64,000 bases of DNA, from NCBI RefSeq assembly GCF_003732665.1, contig NZ_MOBP01000001.1, forward strand, positions 539,466 to 603,465, given 5' to 3'. The DNA comes from Pseudomonas frederiksbergensis. GTDB lineage: Bacteria > Pseudomonadota > Gammaproteobacteria > Pseudomonadales > Pseudomonadaceae. Position numbers and translations under genes: made by a program. Below are positions 54,416 through 62,966 of this stretch, one piece after another. The stretch's first letter is position 1, and each line of letters starts with the position of its first letter. The notes below the pieces were generated by a model, which worked only from the letters and a program-made list of their open reading frames with translations, was not told the origin of the DNA and did no database searches.

Positions 54416-54781
54416 TCAGCGCCCCCGATCCCGCCGCAACAACTTGCGCACCCGCGCCACCAGTTCATTTACGGAAAATGGCTTGAGCAGGTAATCATCC
54501 TCATGCAACTCCAACCCGCGCAGGCGATCTTCGATGCCGTCCTTGGTGGTGAGGAACAGCACCGGGGTTTCGCCGAGTTTGCGGATTTGTTGCTGTAGCT
54601 GCCAGCCGTTGAGGCCCGGGAGCATGACGTCGAGGATGATCAGGTCGTACTCGCCGGATTCGATGAAGCGCCGGCCGTCCATGCCGTTGAGCGCCACATC
54701 CACCGAATAGCTCGCCTCGTTCAGGCCGTTGGCCAGGAGTTTGGCGGTTTCGGGTTCGTCTTCCACTAACAGGACACGCAT
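54416..54781 (-). CDS. Receiver-only response regulator (OmpR-type receiver without DNA-binding domain)
   Basis: A 121-residue protein consisting only of a CheY-like receiver: acidic pocket MRVLLVEDEPETAK, phospho-acceptor D52 in DLIILDVMLPGLNG, conserved T in FLTTKDG and K in YLLKPFSV. The end ARVRKLLRRDRGR is the linker seen before the winged helix in OmpR/CopR-type regulators, but a stop follows and no effector domain remains. No histidine kinase is adjacent. It is either a truncated gene or a free receiver; a REPIN sits 27 bp beyond the stop. Confidence 0.8.
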   Translation of the reverse strand: MRVLLVEDEPETAKLLANGLNEASYSVDVALNGMDGRRFIESGEYDLIILDVMLPGLNGWQLQQQIRKLGETPVLFLTTKDGIEDRLRGLELHEDDYLLKPFSVNELVARVRKLLRRDRGR

Positions 54782-54861
54782 GGCACACCTCGATTAATCA
54801 GGGGTACAGGCTAGGCGTGTTCGGGTCGGTTGCCCACCACAAACTTTCAGCACACGCCATT

Positions 54862-54957
54862 CCTTGTGGGAGCGGGCTTGCTCGCGAAGGCGTCGTGTCA
54901 GCCAACATCCATGTCGATTGACACACCGCCTTCGCGAGCAAGCCCGCTCCCACAAGG
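54862..54957. repeat. REPIN
   Basis: CCTTGTGGGAGCGGGCTTGC arm and inverse GCAAGCCCGCTCCCACAAGG, with an inner GTGTCAGCC...TGACACA palindrome. Confidence 0.86.
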
Positions 54958-54973
54958 GGTTCAGTGGTTGCGG

Positions 54974-55660
54974 TTAGATTGTGGCCAACGCTCGGAGCCG
55001 TTCGGCATCAAGGATTTCGATTTCGCCGTAGCCCAACCCGATAATCCCCTGCCCCTGCAGCTCCTTGAGCATCTGGTTGGTGGTCTGGCGCGACAGGGAC
55101 AGCATCGACGCCAGTTGCTCCTGGGGCAGTTGCAGCACCCGGCGCGGCGGGTCGATTTCGCCATAACCTTCGGCGATCATCAGCAGGCGATGGGCCAGGC
55201 GAGCCGGGGCGGGCATCAGGCTGAGCTGTTCGAGATTGATGAAGGTCAGGCGCAGTTTTTGGCTCATCAGCAGGGCCAGTTGCCGCCAGTACAGTGGTTG
55301 GTCGTCGAGCAGCTTCAGCAGCGCGGTTTGCGGGATGTGCAGCAAGGTGCATTGGCCTGCGCCAAACGCATCGTGGGTGCGGGGCTGGCCATCGAACAGG
55401 CAGATTTCGCCGAACCAGTGCGGCGGCTCCACCAGGCTCAGCAACGCCTCTTTACCCTGCTCGCTCACCGCGCCGATGCGCACCGTGCCTTCGAGCACCG
55501 CGTACAAACCGCACGGCGGATCGCCGCGTTTGAACAGCCGTTGCCCCGGCGTCAAGCGCCGCACGCGGGCCGCTGCCAGCAGACTATCCTGTAAAGAAAC
55601 GGGTAAATGACTGAACCACTGCCCACTCATCAGGCGCGAACGCCAAACCTGCATGTCCAT
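54974..55660 (-). CDS. Crp/Fnr-family transcriptional regulator
   Basis: A 228-residue regulator. The cyclic-nucleotide-binding-like domain runs from about residue 15 to 125 (FKRGDPPCGLYAVLEGTVRI; HWFGEICLFDGQPRTHDAFG), followed by a dimer helix and a Crp-type HTH (QEQLASMLSLSRQTTNQMLK). No Fnr-type N-terminal cysteine cluster is present. Start 55660 follows AGGAG; a longer form to 55816 would run past the start of the divergent Mpo1-like gene. Its effector and targets are unknown. It sits 84 bp from that gene. Confidence 0.87.
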   Translation of the reverse strand: MDMQVWRSRLMSGQWFSHLPVSLQDSLLAAARVRRLTPGQRLFKRGDPPCGLYAVLEGTVRIGAVSEQGKEALLSLVEPPHWFGEICLFDGQPRTHDAFGAGQCTLLHIPQTALLKLLDDQPLYWRQLALLMSQKLRLTFINLEQLSLMPAPARLAHRLLMIAEGYGEIDPPRRVLQLPQEQLASMLSLSRQTTNQMLKELQGQGIIGLGYGEIEILDAERLRALATI

Positions 55661-55744
55661 GAAGACTCCTGGAAATTGTCGCCTGGCTGACAGAGCGAAC
55701 GCCGGACCCGGGGCATGATCAGTCACCCTACAGGAGGAATAACA

Positions 55745-56263
55745 ATGAAAAGCCTCGTTGACCATCTCAGTCAATACGCCGCCTACCACCGTGACCCGCG
55801 CAACATTGCCAGCCACTTTATCGGCATTCCGCTGATTGTGGTGGCGGTGGCGGTTTTGCTGTCGCGGCCGCAGTGGGCCGGCGGCTGGGTTTCACCGGCG
55901 GTGCTGGTGGCGCTGGCGTCGGCGTGGTTTTACCTGCGCCTGGAGCTGCGCCTCGGGGTACTGATGACGGTGTTGCTGGGCCTGTGCATTTGGGCAGGGC
56001 AAATACTCGCGCAGCAAAGCACCATGATCTGGCTCAGCAGCGGTGTGGCGATGTTTGTGATTGGCTGGGCGATTCAGTTTGTCGGCCATCATTACGAGGG
56101 GCGTAAGCCAGCGTTTGTCGATGATGTGACGGGGTTGATTGTCGGGCCGTTGTTTGTGGTGGTGGAGTTGGCGTTTTTGCTGGGGTTGCGGCGGGACCTC
56201 AAGGAGCAGATTGAGGCGCGAGTGGGGGGTGTGCGGGTCAATTCGAAGGGTGCTGCTGTTTAG
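55745..56263 (+). CDS. Mpo1-like (DUF962) membrane protein
   Basis: A 172-residue protein of the DUF962/Mpo1 family with four to five helices. Conserved histidines are in YHRDPRNIASHFIGIPL and the C-terminal QFVGHHYEGRKPAF. Yeast Mpo1 is an Fe-dependent dioxygenase of 2-hydroxy fatty acids; the bacterial role is not settled. Start 55745 has AGGAGG upstream. Two desaturase-family genes lie elsewhere in the window, but there is no operon link. Confidence 0.85.
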   Translation: MKSLVDHLSQYAAYHRDPRNIASHFIGIPLIVVAVAVLLSRPQWAGGWVSPAVLVALASAWFYLRLELRLGVLMTVLLGLCIWAGQILAQQSTMIWLSSGVAMFVIGWAIQFVGHHYEGRKPAFVDDVTGLIVGPLFVVVELAFLLGLRRDLKEQIEARVGGVRVNSKGAAV

Positions 56264-56269
56264 ATCGCT

Positions 56270-56363
56270 TTCGCGAGCAAGCCCGCTCCCACAGGGTATT
56301 GGGTTGGCCACAAATTTTGTGCTCAACACCGGTCCCCTGTAGGAGCGAGGCTTGCCCGCGAAG
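56270..56363. repeat. Hybrid REP pair (type one plus type two)
   Basis: CTTTCGCGAGCAAGCCCGCT (type one) and TGTAGGAGCGAGGCTTGCCC (type two) face each other. The mixed arms mean it is not a simple REPIN. Confidence 0.8.
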
Positions 56364-56371
56364 CTTTTGCC

Positions 56372-57361
56372 TTAGATGTTGGCGACTTTCTGCCAAACCT
56401 TGGGTTTGAAGAACAACGTCTCACCCTTGGCCAACCCAACCAGGCTGTCGTGATCCTTCACCACTTCGGCCTCAATCAATTCGCTCTGCCCTTCCACCTT
56501 CAATGTCACCCGAGTCGTAGCACCCAACGGCCGGATATCCCGCACTTCAGCCGCGTGGTGATCCTCCAGCTCATGCCGCGACAGCGACACTTCATGGGGA
56601 CGGAACAGCACATGTTTGTCGTCACCCAGGTGCAAACGGTTCGAATCGCCCAAGAAGTGATAAACGAAATCACTGGCCGGGTTTTCGTAGACGTCGCCCG
56701 GTGAACCGATCTGCTCGATCACACCCTTGTTCATCACCACGATCCGATCCGCCACTTCCATCGCCTCTTCCTGGTCGTGGGTCACGAACACGGAGGTCAG
56801 GTTGATGTCTTCGTGCAACCGCGCCAGCCAACGACGCAGTTCCTTGCGAACCTTGGCATCCAGTGCACCGAAGGGTTCGTCGAGCAGCAGTACTTTCGGT
56901 TCCACCGCCAAGGCGCGGGCCAAGGCAATTCGCTGGCGCTGGCCGCCGGACAGTTGCTCCGGGTAGCGATCCGACAACCAATCCAGTTGCACCATGTTCA
57001 GCAGTTCGTGGACTTTGACCGCGATCTGGCTTTCGCTCGGGCGCTGGTTTTTCGGTTTCATGCGCAGGCCGAACGCGACGTTGTCGAACACCGTCATGTG
57101 GCGGAACAAGGCGTAGTGCTGGAACACGAAACCGACGTTGCGATCGCGCACATCGTGGCCGGACACGTCTTCGCCGTGGAACACGATGCTGCCTTTATCC
57201 GGGGTTTCCAGGCCGGCGATGATCCGCAGCAGCGTGGTCTTGCCGCAGCCAGACGGGCCGAGCAGCGCCACAAGTTCGCCGCTCTGGATGTCCAGGCTGA
57301 TGTCGTTCAGGGCCTTGAACGCGTTGAAATTCTTGCTGACGTTACGCACTTCGATCGACAT
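56372..57361 (-). CDS. cysA: Sulfate/thiosulfate ABC ATP-binding protein CysA
   Basis: A 329-residue ATPase. Walker A GPSGCGKT (about 36-43), Q-loop [12 protein letters not shown], signature LSGGQRQR, Walker [15 protein letters not shown], switch [14 protein letters not shown]. The C-terminal 90 residues form the TOBE-like regulatory part. Last gene of sbp-cysTWA, imports sulfate and thiosulfate. It follows cysW by 3 bases. Confidence 0.94.
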   Translation of the reverse strand: MSIEVRNVSKNFNAFKALNDISLDIQSGELVALLGPSGCGKTTLLRIIAGLETPDKGSIVFHGEDVSGHDVRDRNVGFVFQHYALFRHMTVFDNVAFGLRMKPKNQRPSESQIAVKVHELLNMVQLDWLSDRYPEQLSGGQRQRIALARALAVEPKVLLLDEPFGALDAKVRKELRRWLARLHEDINLTSVFVTHDQEEAMEVADRIVVMNKGVIEQIGSPGDVYENPASDFVYHFLGDSNRLHLGDDKHVLFRPHEVSLSRHELEDHHAAEVRDIRPLGATTRVTLKVEGQSELIEAEVVKDHDSLVGLAKGETLFFKPKVWQKVANI

Positions 57362-57364
57362 GAA

Positions 57365-58237
57365 TTATTCCTCCGCGGCGCTGGCGCGCAGGCGGTTAAT
57401 ACGGTTTTCGCTCCACTGCTTCAGCAGCAGGATGAAGAGCGCCATGATCAGCAACAGGCTCGCCACGGCGAACGCGGCCACGTGGTTGTATTCGTTGTAG
57501 AGGATCTCGACGTGCAGCGGCAAGGTGTTGGTCACCCCGCGAATGTGCCCGGAAACCACCGACACCGCACCGAACTCACCCATCGCCCGCGCGGTACACA
57601 GCACCACGCCGTAGATCAGGCCCCATTTGATATTGGGAACGGTGACGTGCCAGAACATCTGCCAGCCATTGGCGCCGAGCAGCCGCGCGGCCTCCTCTTC
57701 CTGGGTGCCTTGTTCCTGCATCAGCGGGATCAGCTCACGGGCCACGAACGGGACGGTGACGAAAATCGTCGCCAGCACGATGCCCGGCAAGGCGAAGACG
57801 ATCTGGATGTCGTGATCCTGCAGCCACGGCCCGAACAGGCCCTGGGCGCCGAACATCAGCACATAGACCAGACCGGCAATCACCGGCGACACCGAGAACG
57901 GCAAGTCGATCAAGGTCACCAGCATGCTCTTGCCACGGAACGAGTACTTGCTGACGCACCACGCCGCGCTGACGCCGAACACCACGTTCAGCGGCACCGA
58001 AATCAGCACGGCAATCACCGTGAGTTTCAGCGCCGATAAGGCGTCCGGTTCAAAGATCGCGGTGAAGAACGCGCCCAGGCCGTTTTTCAAGCCTTGTGAC
58101 ACCACGATGAACAGCGGCAACAGCAGAAACAGAGTGAAGACCAGCCAGCACAGGCCGATCAGGATGCGCCGCGACGTAGCACTGCCACGGCGGGCGGCGT
58201 TGGCCGAAGAGGCGGCCGCAATAGACGATTGGGACAT
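57365..58237 (-). CDS. cysW: Sulfate/thiosulfate ABC permease CysW
   Basis: A 290-residue permease with six helices. The EAA loop is [20 protein letters not shown], and [17 protein letters not shown] is typical of CysW. It forms a heterodimer with CysT. Follows cysT by 13 bases. Confidence 0.94.
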   Translation of the reverse strand: MSQSSIAAASSANAARRGSATSRRILIGLCWLVFTLFLLLPLFIVVSQGLKNGLGAFFTAIFEPDALSALKLTVIAVLISVPLNVVFGVSAAWCVSKYSFRGKSMLVTLIDLPFSVSPVIAGLVYVLMFGAQGLFGPWLQDHDIQIVFALPGIVLATIFVTVPFVARELIPLMQEQGTQEEEAARLLGANGWQMFWHVTVPNIKWGLIYGVVLCTARAMGEFGAVSVVSGHIRGVTNTLPLHVEILYNEYNHVAAFAVASLLLIMALFILLLKQWSENRINRLRASAAEE

Positions 58238-58250
58238 GGTTCGCGCCTCC

Positions 58251-59069
58251 TTATGGGGTTTCGATGCGCCGCTGCAGCAAGTTGATCAGCAGCAACAGGA
58301 CGAAGGAAACCACCAGCATCAACACGCCAATGGAAGTGGCGCCGGTGTAATCGTATTGGTCGAGCTTGACCATGATCAGCAGCGGCAGGATTTCGGTTTT
58401 CATCGGCATGTTACCGGCGATGAAAATCACCGAGCCGTACTCGCCGACGCCCCGGGCAAAGGCCAGGGCAAAACCGGTCAGCCAGGCCGGCAACAGCGCG
58501 GGCACCAGGATGTAGCGGAACACCTGCAGCGGCTTGGCACCGAGGCAGGCCGCGGCTTCTTCGACTTCACGGGGAATGTCGGCCAATACCGGCTGCACCG
58601 TGCGCACCACGAACGGCAGCGTGACGAAGGTCAGCGCCAGGGTGATGCCGAGGGGGGTGTAGGCGATCTTGAAGCCCATGTCCGCAGCGAACTGCCCGAC
58701 CAGGCCAGTCGGCGTGTACAGCGCAGTGAGCGCAATACCGGCCACGGCGGTGGGCAGGGCGAACGGCAGGTCGATCATCGCGTCAATGATCTTGCGCCCC
58801 GGGAAGGTGTAGCGCACCAGCACCCAGGCCAGCAGCGTGCCGATGATGCCGTTGATGATCGCGGCATACAGCGCGGTGCCGAAGCTCAACTTCAACGCCG
58901 CCAGCACCCGAGGCGCGGTGACGATGGCGTAGAACTGATCCCAGGTGAGCTGGGCGGCATGTACGAACATGGCCGCCAGTGGAATGAGCACAATCAGGCT
59001 GAGGTACACCAAGGTGTAGCCCAGCGTCAGCCCGAAGCCGGGTATGACGGGGGAGATACGACGCGACAT
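58251..59069 (-). CDS. cysT: Sulfate/thiosulfate ABC permease CysT
   Basis: A 272-residue permease (CysT/CysU). The EAA loop is [20 protein letters not shown], with [20 protein letters not shown] nearby. Start 59069 ([20 protein letters not shown]) has AGGA 5 bases upstream; longer in-frame forms are rejected. A REPIN lies between it and sbp, so expression may drop after sbp. Confidence 0.93.
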   Translation of the reverse strand: MSRRISPVIPGFGLTLGYTLVYLSLIVLIPLAAMFVHAAQLTWDQFYAIVTAPRVLAALKLSFGTALYAAIINGIIGTLLAWVLVRYTFPGRKIIDAMIDLPFALPTAVAGIALTALYTPTGLVGQFAADMGFKIAYTPLGITLALTFVTLPFVVRTVQPVLADIPREVEEAAACLGAKPLQVFRYILVPALLPAWLTGFALAFARGVGEYGSVIFIAGNMPMKTEILPLLIMVKLDQYDYTGATSIGVLMLVVSFVLLLLINLLQRRIETP

Positions 59070-59110
59070 AAAAGTCCTTGGTTGAAAATTTCGATCCGCT
59101 AAACGCATTC

Positions 59111-59203
59111 ATGTGGGAGCGGGCTTGCTCGCGAAGAGGGCGTGTCAGTCGATAAAAATGTTGACTGATACTCCGCTTTCGCGAGCAAGCCCGCTCCCAC
59201 ATG
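59111..59203. repeat. REPIN inside the sbp-cysT gap
   Basis: ATGTGGGAGCGGGCTTGCTC arm and inverse GAGCAAGCCCGCTCCCACAT, with an inner GTCAGTCGA...TGACTGA palindrome. It lies in the operon between the binding-protein gene and the membrane genes. Confidence 0.87.
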
Positions 59204-59245
59204 TCATGCGCCTGAGCTTGAGGCTCGTGTGTGGCTCAAATCAAG

Positions 59246-60259
59246 TTACTGCGCCTGGTAAATCTGGTCGAACACGCCACCGTCATTGAAGAATTTCGGT
59301 TGGGCAGTTTTCCAGCCGCCGAAGTCTTTGTCGATGGTCACCAGGTCCAGGGTCGGGAATTGCTTGGAATACTTCGCCGCTACGTCCTTGTCACGTGGAC
59401 GGTAGAAGTTTTTCGCGGCGATTTCCTGGCCGGCCGGGCTGTACAGGTGCTCGAGGTAGGCTTTGGCGATCTGCTCGTTGCCTTTCTTCTCGGCGTTCTT
59501 GTCGACCACGGCCACCGGTGGCTCGGCGAGGATCGACAGCGAAGGCACGACGATTTCGAACTTGTCCGCGCCGCCGTCTTCTTTCAACGCCAGGAACGCT
59601 TCGTTTTCCCAGGCCAGCAACACGTCGCCCTGACCGTTGTTGACGAAGGTGATGGTCGAACCGCGAGCACCGGTGTCCAGCACGGGTACGTGTTTGAACA
59701 GGGTCTGGATGTATTCTTTGGCCTTGGCCTCGTCACCGCCGTTGGCTTTCAGGCCATAGGCCCACGCCGCGAGGAAGTTCCAGCGAGCGCCGCCGGAGGT
59801 TTTCGGGTTCGGCGTAATGACCGAGACGTCGTTCTTGACCAGGTCGCCCCAGTCCTTGATGCCTTTAGGGTTGCCCTTGCGCACCAGGAACACGATGGTC
59901 GAGGTGTAAGGCGTGCTCGCATCCGGCAGGCGTGTCTGCCAGTCAGCCGGCAGGGTCTTGCCGAGTTTGGCGATTTCGTCGATGTCACCGGCCAGGGCCA
60001 GGGTCACGACGTCGGCGCGCAGGCCGTCGATCACCGCACGACCCTGCTTGCCCGAACCACCGTGGGACTGCTGGATTTTCACGGTGTCGCCAGCGTGGTC
60101 TTTCTTCCAGAAATTGATGAATTCGGCGTTGTAGTCCTGATACAGCTCGCGAGTCGGGTCGTACGACACGTTGAGCAGCTCGTAATCCTTGGCAACCGCG
60201 GAGCCTGCAAAAAGGGCGCTGGCCAGCGCGGCCAAAGCGAAATGACGAATCGACGACAT
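59246..60259 (-). CDS. sbp: Sulfate-binding protein Sbp
   Basis: A 337-residue periplasmic protein. The signal peptide ends near residue 23 (GSAVA|KDY), and [17 protein letters not shown] opens the mature domain. Family motifs include [20 protein letters not shown] and [20 protein letters not shown]. It captures sulfate for CysTWA. It lies 150 bp downstream of oscA. Confidence 0.94.
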   Translation of the reverse strand: MSSIRHFALAALASALFAGSAVAKDYELLNVSYDPTRELYQDYNAEFINFWKKDHAGDTVKIQQSHGGSGKQGRAVIDGLRADVVTLALAGDIDEIAKLGKTLPADWQTRLPDASTPYTSTIVFLVRKGNPKGIKDWGDLVKNDVSVITPNPKTSGGARWNFLAAWAYGLKANGGDEAKAKEYIQTLFKHVPVLDTGARGSTITFVNNGQGDVLLAWENEAFLALKEDGGADKFEIVVPSLSILAEPPVAVVDKNAEKKGNEQIAKAYLEHLYSPAGQEIAAKNFYRPRDKDVAAKYSKQFPTLDLVTIDKDFGGWKTAQPKFFNDGGVFDQIYQAQ

Positions 60260-60330
60260 GGTGAAAGCTCCTGGAATTCTGTTGGTGTTGGCTTTTCTTA
60301 TGGGTTTCTGGGATCGCGGTTGCCGGTTTA

Positions 60331-60395
60331 AAGATCGCCGCCTTCGAAGGCTCCTACATCAATCCCCCGTAGGAGCTGCCGAAGGCTGCGATCTT
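60331..60395. repeat. Fifth repeat family, hairpin between oscA and sbp
   Basis: AAGATCGCCGCCTTCGAAGG ... inverse CCGAAGGCTGCGATCTT with arms CTCCTAC and GTAGGAG. It is distinct from the other REP types. In the oscA-sbp transcript it may protect or end the upstream message. Confidence 0.75.
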
Positions 60396-60408
60396 TTGAT
60401 TTTTTGCT

Positions 60409-60591
60409 TCAGCTCGGTTTATTAGCCGGGTTCTGCAAGCGGAATTTCTCTTTGCGTTCAATCTGGACCACCTGGGCGTTGTGCACAGTGATCTCCACCG
60501 CGCCGAAACGCAGGTCGCGCAGGGCGCTCTGGATCTCACGCAAAATGGTTGCTTCGTCCTGGCTGTCAACGCTACGTAGGGATGCGCTCAT
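60409..60591 (-). CDS. oscA: OscA, small DUF2292/YezD-family sulfur-starvation protein
   Basis: A 60-residue protein: EATILREIQSALRDLRFGAV, then EITVHNAQVVQIERKEKFRL. It fits the DUF2292 (YezD) family. In Pseudomonas corrugata, oscA precedes the sbp sulfate transport genes and is needed for organosulfur use and chromate resistance, and the position here is the same. Start 60591 has AGGAG 7 bases upstream. First gene of the sulfate operon, with a 9-bp inverted repeat in its promoter region. Confidence 0.88.
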   Translation of the reverse strand: MSASLRSVDSQDEATILREIQSALRDLRFGAVEITVHNAQVVQIERKEKFRLQNPANKPS

Positions 60592-60673
60592 GGTGCTGCT
60601 CCTTCGACTGAGAGGTTGCCTGGCAGTGGCGGCACTGCTTGCGGCGTGAGGGCAATAGTAGATAGGCGCGGAT

Positions 60674-60698
60674 ATTCTTAAAAAGACTATTTAAGAAT
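60674..60698. promoter_or_regulatory. AT-rich inverted repeat upstream of oscA
   Basis: ATTCTTAAA-AAGACTA-TTTAAGAAT, perfect 9-bp arms and a 7-base centre, 83 bp upstream of the oscA start. It is similar in composition to the repeat near atsR. Probable operator for a sulfur regulator such as CysB; that assignment is inference. Confidence 0.5.
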
Positions 60699-60778
60699 GT
60701 TTATATAACCAGAAAGTATTATTTGATGGGACAAGGGGTTGCGGGGGTTTTCACATTTTTGAAAGCCCCACAAAACCC

Positions 60779-60896
60779 TGTGGCGAGGGGGCTTGCCCCC
60801 GTTCGGCTGCGAAGCAGTCGTAAATTCTGCTAGCGCGGTGTATCAGACATTTTGGGGCGGCTTCGCCACCCGACGGGGGCAAGCCCCCTCGCCACA
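60779..60896. repeat. GTGGCGAGGG-type REPIN
   Basis: TGTGGCGAGGGGGCTTGCCC and the inverse GGGCAAGCCCCCTCGCCACA form the ends; inner GGCTGCGAAGCAG and GGGCGGCTTCGCCACCC hairpins lie between. Same family as 18824-18861. Ends 4 bases before the stop of the next gene. Confidence 0.85.
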
Positions 60897-60899
60897 AAA

Positions 60900-62831
60900 T
60901 CAACCAATCACGGGAGCCCGTGCCCAATCCAGTTGCTCTGCCGGCACCGGCCGCCCAAACCAGTAGCCCTGCCCCAGATCGCACTCGTGTTCGAGCAGGA
61001 ACCCCGCCTGTTCCACTTGCTCGATCCCTTCGGCGTGCACCTGCATCCCCATGCTTTTGGCCAACGCGATGATCACCCGCACAATCGCGCCGTCATCCTC
61101 GTCCCACGGCAAACCGGCGACGAATCCCTGGTCGATCTTGAGCTTCTGCACCGGCAAGCGCTTGAGCCGCAGCAGTGACGAATACCCGGTGCCAAAGTCA
61201 TCGATGGCCAGCCGCACGCCCAATTCACGCAAGCGATGCATTTGTTCCAGCGCCACTTCCGGATCGTCCATCACCGCGCTTTCGGTAACTTCCAATTCCA
61301 GATACGCCGGGTCCAGGCCGGTTTCGTGCAGCACCTGCGCCACCTGCTGATACAACTCACGGCGGGCGAACAAGCGGGAAGACACATTCACCGCGACAAA
61401 CGACAGCACCACGCCGGCCTGCTGCCACTGGCACATTTGCCGACAGGCCTGCTGCATGACCCAGGCATCGATCTCGGAAATCAGCCCGGTACGTTCGGCC
61501 ACGGGGATGAATTCCGCCGGTGATATCAACCCGCGCAGGGGATGCTCCCAGCGCACCAAGGCTTCGACGCCGATAAGGCGACTGGTTTTCAGGTCGTGGA
61601 CCGGTTGGTAGTAAACCCGCAATTCCTGCATCTCCAGAGCGCGGCGCAGTTCGAAGGCGATCTCGACCCGCTGTTGGGCATGGGCCGTCAGCTCTTCGGT
61701 GTACAGCGCGTAGCCATCGCGGCCGGCGCTCTTGGCTTTGAACAACGCCGAGTCAGCGTTGCGCAGCAGTTGCTCGGCGCTCAAAGCGTCGCTGGGGAAC
61801 AGGCTGATACCGATGCTGGCATTGATGAACAACTGATGGCCGTCGATCTCGAACGGCTCTTTGAGGCCATCGATGATCCGTTGCGCCAGGGCCGCGGCCT
61901 GCACCAGTTGCGGACAGTTCTCGGCGAGGACGGCGAATTCGTCGCCACCCAGGCGCGCCAGGGTGACGCCCGGCGCGAACAGGCCTTTGAAACGTCCGGC
62001 AACAGCCTTGAGCAGTTGATCGCCGATGTTGTGCCCGAGGCTGTCGTTGATCATCTTGAAGTGATCCAGATCGATCATCAGCAACGCGCAGCCGCGCTTG
62101 TGCAGTTGCGCCGAAGTCAGCGCCTGCTCGACGCGGTCGGTGAACAGCAGGCGATTGGGCAGATCAGTCAGCGGGTCGTGGTGGGCCAAGTGCGTGAGTT
62201 CATGCTCGGAGTTTTTGATCGCGCTGATGTCCGAAAACACCGCCACGTAATGGCTAAGCTGGCCCAGATCGTCATGGATGATGCGGATGGTTTGCCATTG
62301 CGGATAGATTTCGCCGCTTTTGCGCCGGTTCCAGATTTCTCCGCTCCACTCGCCGACGCTGCCGAGCATGGCGAACATTGCCTTATAGAAGGCTGGCGGG
62401 TGGTGACCGGACTTGAACAGGCTCGGTTGCTGACCGATGACTTCATCACGCTGGTAACCGGTGATTTCCATAAACGCCCGGTTCACATGCACGATCAGGC
62501 CTTTGCTGTCGGTGACCAGAACCCCTTCGCGAGTGCAATCGAACACGGCGGCGGCCTGGCGCAGGCGCTCCCGGTCTTCACTGCGCTCGCGCAATTTGGC
62601 GCCGATGCCCAGGCAGCGGAACAATCGGGCGCGGGCGAGGAAGATCAACCCGGCGCTGAGCAGCACCCAGGCGTAACCGTTGATCAGTTGCCATCGCAGC
62701 AATTCGTGGGAGCTATCGAAGAAACTGTTCAATAAATAACCACTGAACTGGAGCCAGACTACTGAAAGCACCAGGTAAAGCAGCGCTGCACGCAAGGCAT
62801 CGCGGTATGTGGCTGTCATCAGGCCGTCCAT
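60900..62831 (-). CDS. Membrane PAS-GGDEF-EAL c-di-GMP protein
   Basis: A 643-residue inner-membrane protein. Two helices lie near residues 10-35 and 45-68, a PAS domain at about 90-215 (FMEITGYQRDEVIGQQPSLF), GGDEF at about 240-385 with RLGGDEFAVLAE intact, and EAL at about 400-640 with GVEALVRWEHP and AIDDFGTGYSSL intact. Both synthesis and hydrolysis of c-di-GMP are possible. PA0285 (PipA) of P. aeruginosa lies in the same position between the sbp-cys genes and desA, where phosphodiesterase activity dominates. A second in-frame ATG at 62819 may be the true start. Confidence 0.88.
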   Translation of the reverse strand: MDGLMTATYRDALRAALLYLVLSVVWLQFSGYLLNSFFDSSHELLRWQLINGYAWVLLSAGLIFLARARLFRCLGIGAKLRERSEDRERLRQAAAVFDCTREGVLVTDSKGLIVHVNRAFMEITGYQRDEVIGQQPSLFKSGHHPPAFYKAMFAMLGSVGEWSGEIWNRRKSGEIYPQWQTIRIIHDDLGQLSHYVAVFSDISAIKNSEHELTHLAHHDPLTDLPNRLLFTDRVEQALTSAQLHKRGCALLMIDLDHFKMINDSLGHNIGDQLLKAVAGRFKGLFAPGVTLARLGGDEFAVLAENCPQLVQAAALAQRIIDGLKEPFEIDGHQLFINASIGISLFPSDALSAEQLLRNADSALFKAKSAGRDGYALYTEELTAHAQQRVEIAFELRRALEMQELRVYYQPVHDLKTSRLIGVEALVRWEHPLRGLISPAEFIPVAERTGLISEIDAWVMQQACRQMCQWQQAGVVLSFVAVNVSSRLFARRELYQQVAQVLHETGLDPAYLELEVTESAVMDDPEVALEQMHRLRELGVRLAIDDFGTGYSSLLRLKRLPVQKLKIDQGFVAGLPWDEDDGAIVRVIIALAKSMGMQVHAEGIEQVEQAGFLLEHECDLGQGYWFGRPVPAEQLDWARAPVIG

Positions 62832-62966
62832 GTCCCTACAAAAGGGTTGGAATTATAGGTTAAAGAAACATCCAGCCACTCTTATCTGAAAGGGCGACTG
62901 GTTTTATCTGTGGGCTTAGTGATAATGCAACGGCTGTTTTTTTATTTATCGAGGGCCCTATAGCCT

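Noticed and set aside
55661..55816. Longer Crp-like protein starting at 55816
   Set aside because: It would overlap the divergent Mpo1-like gene start; ATG 55660 has an AGGAG site and gives the usual Crp length.
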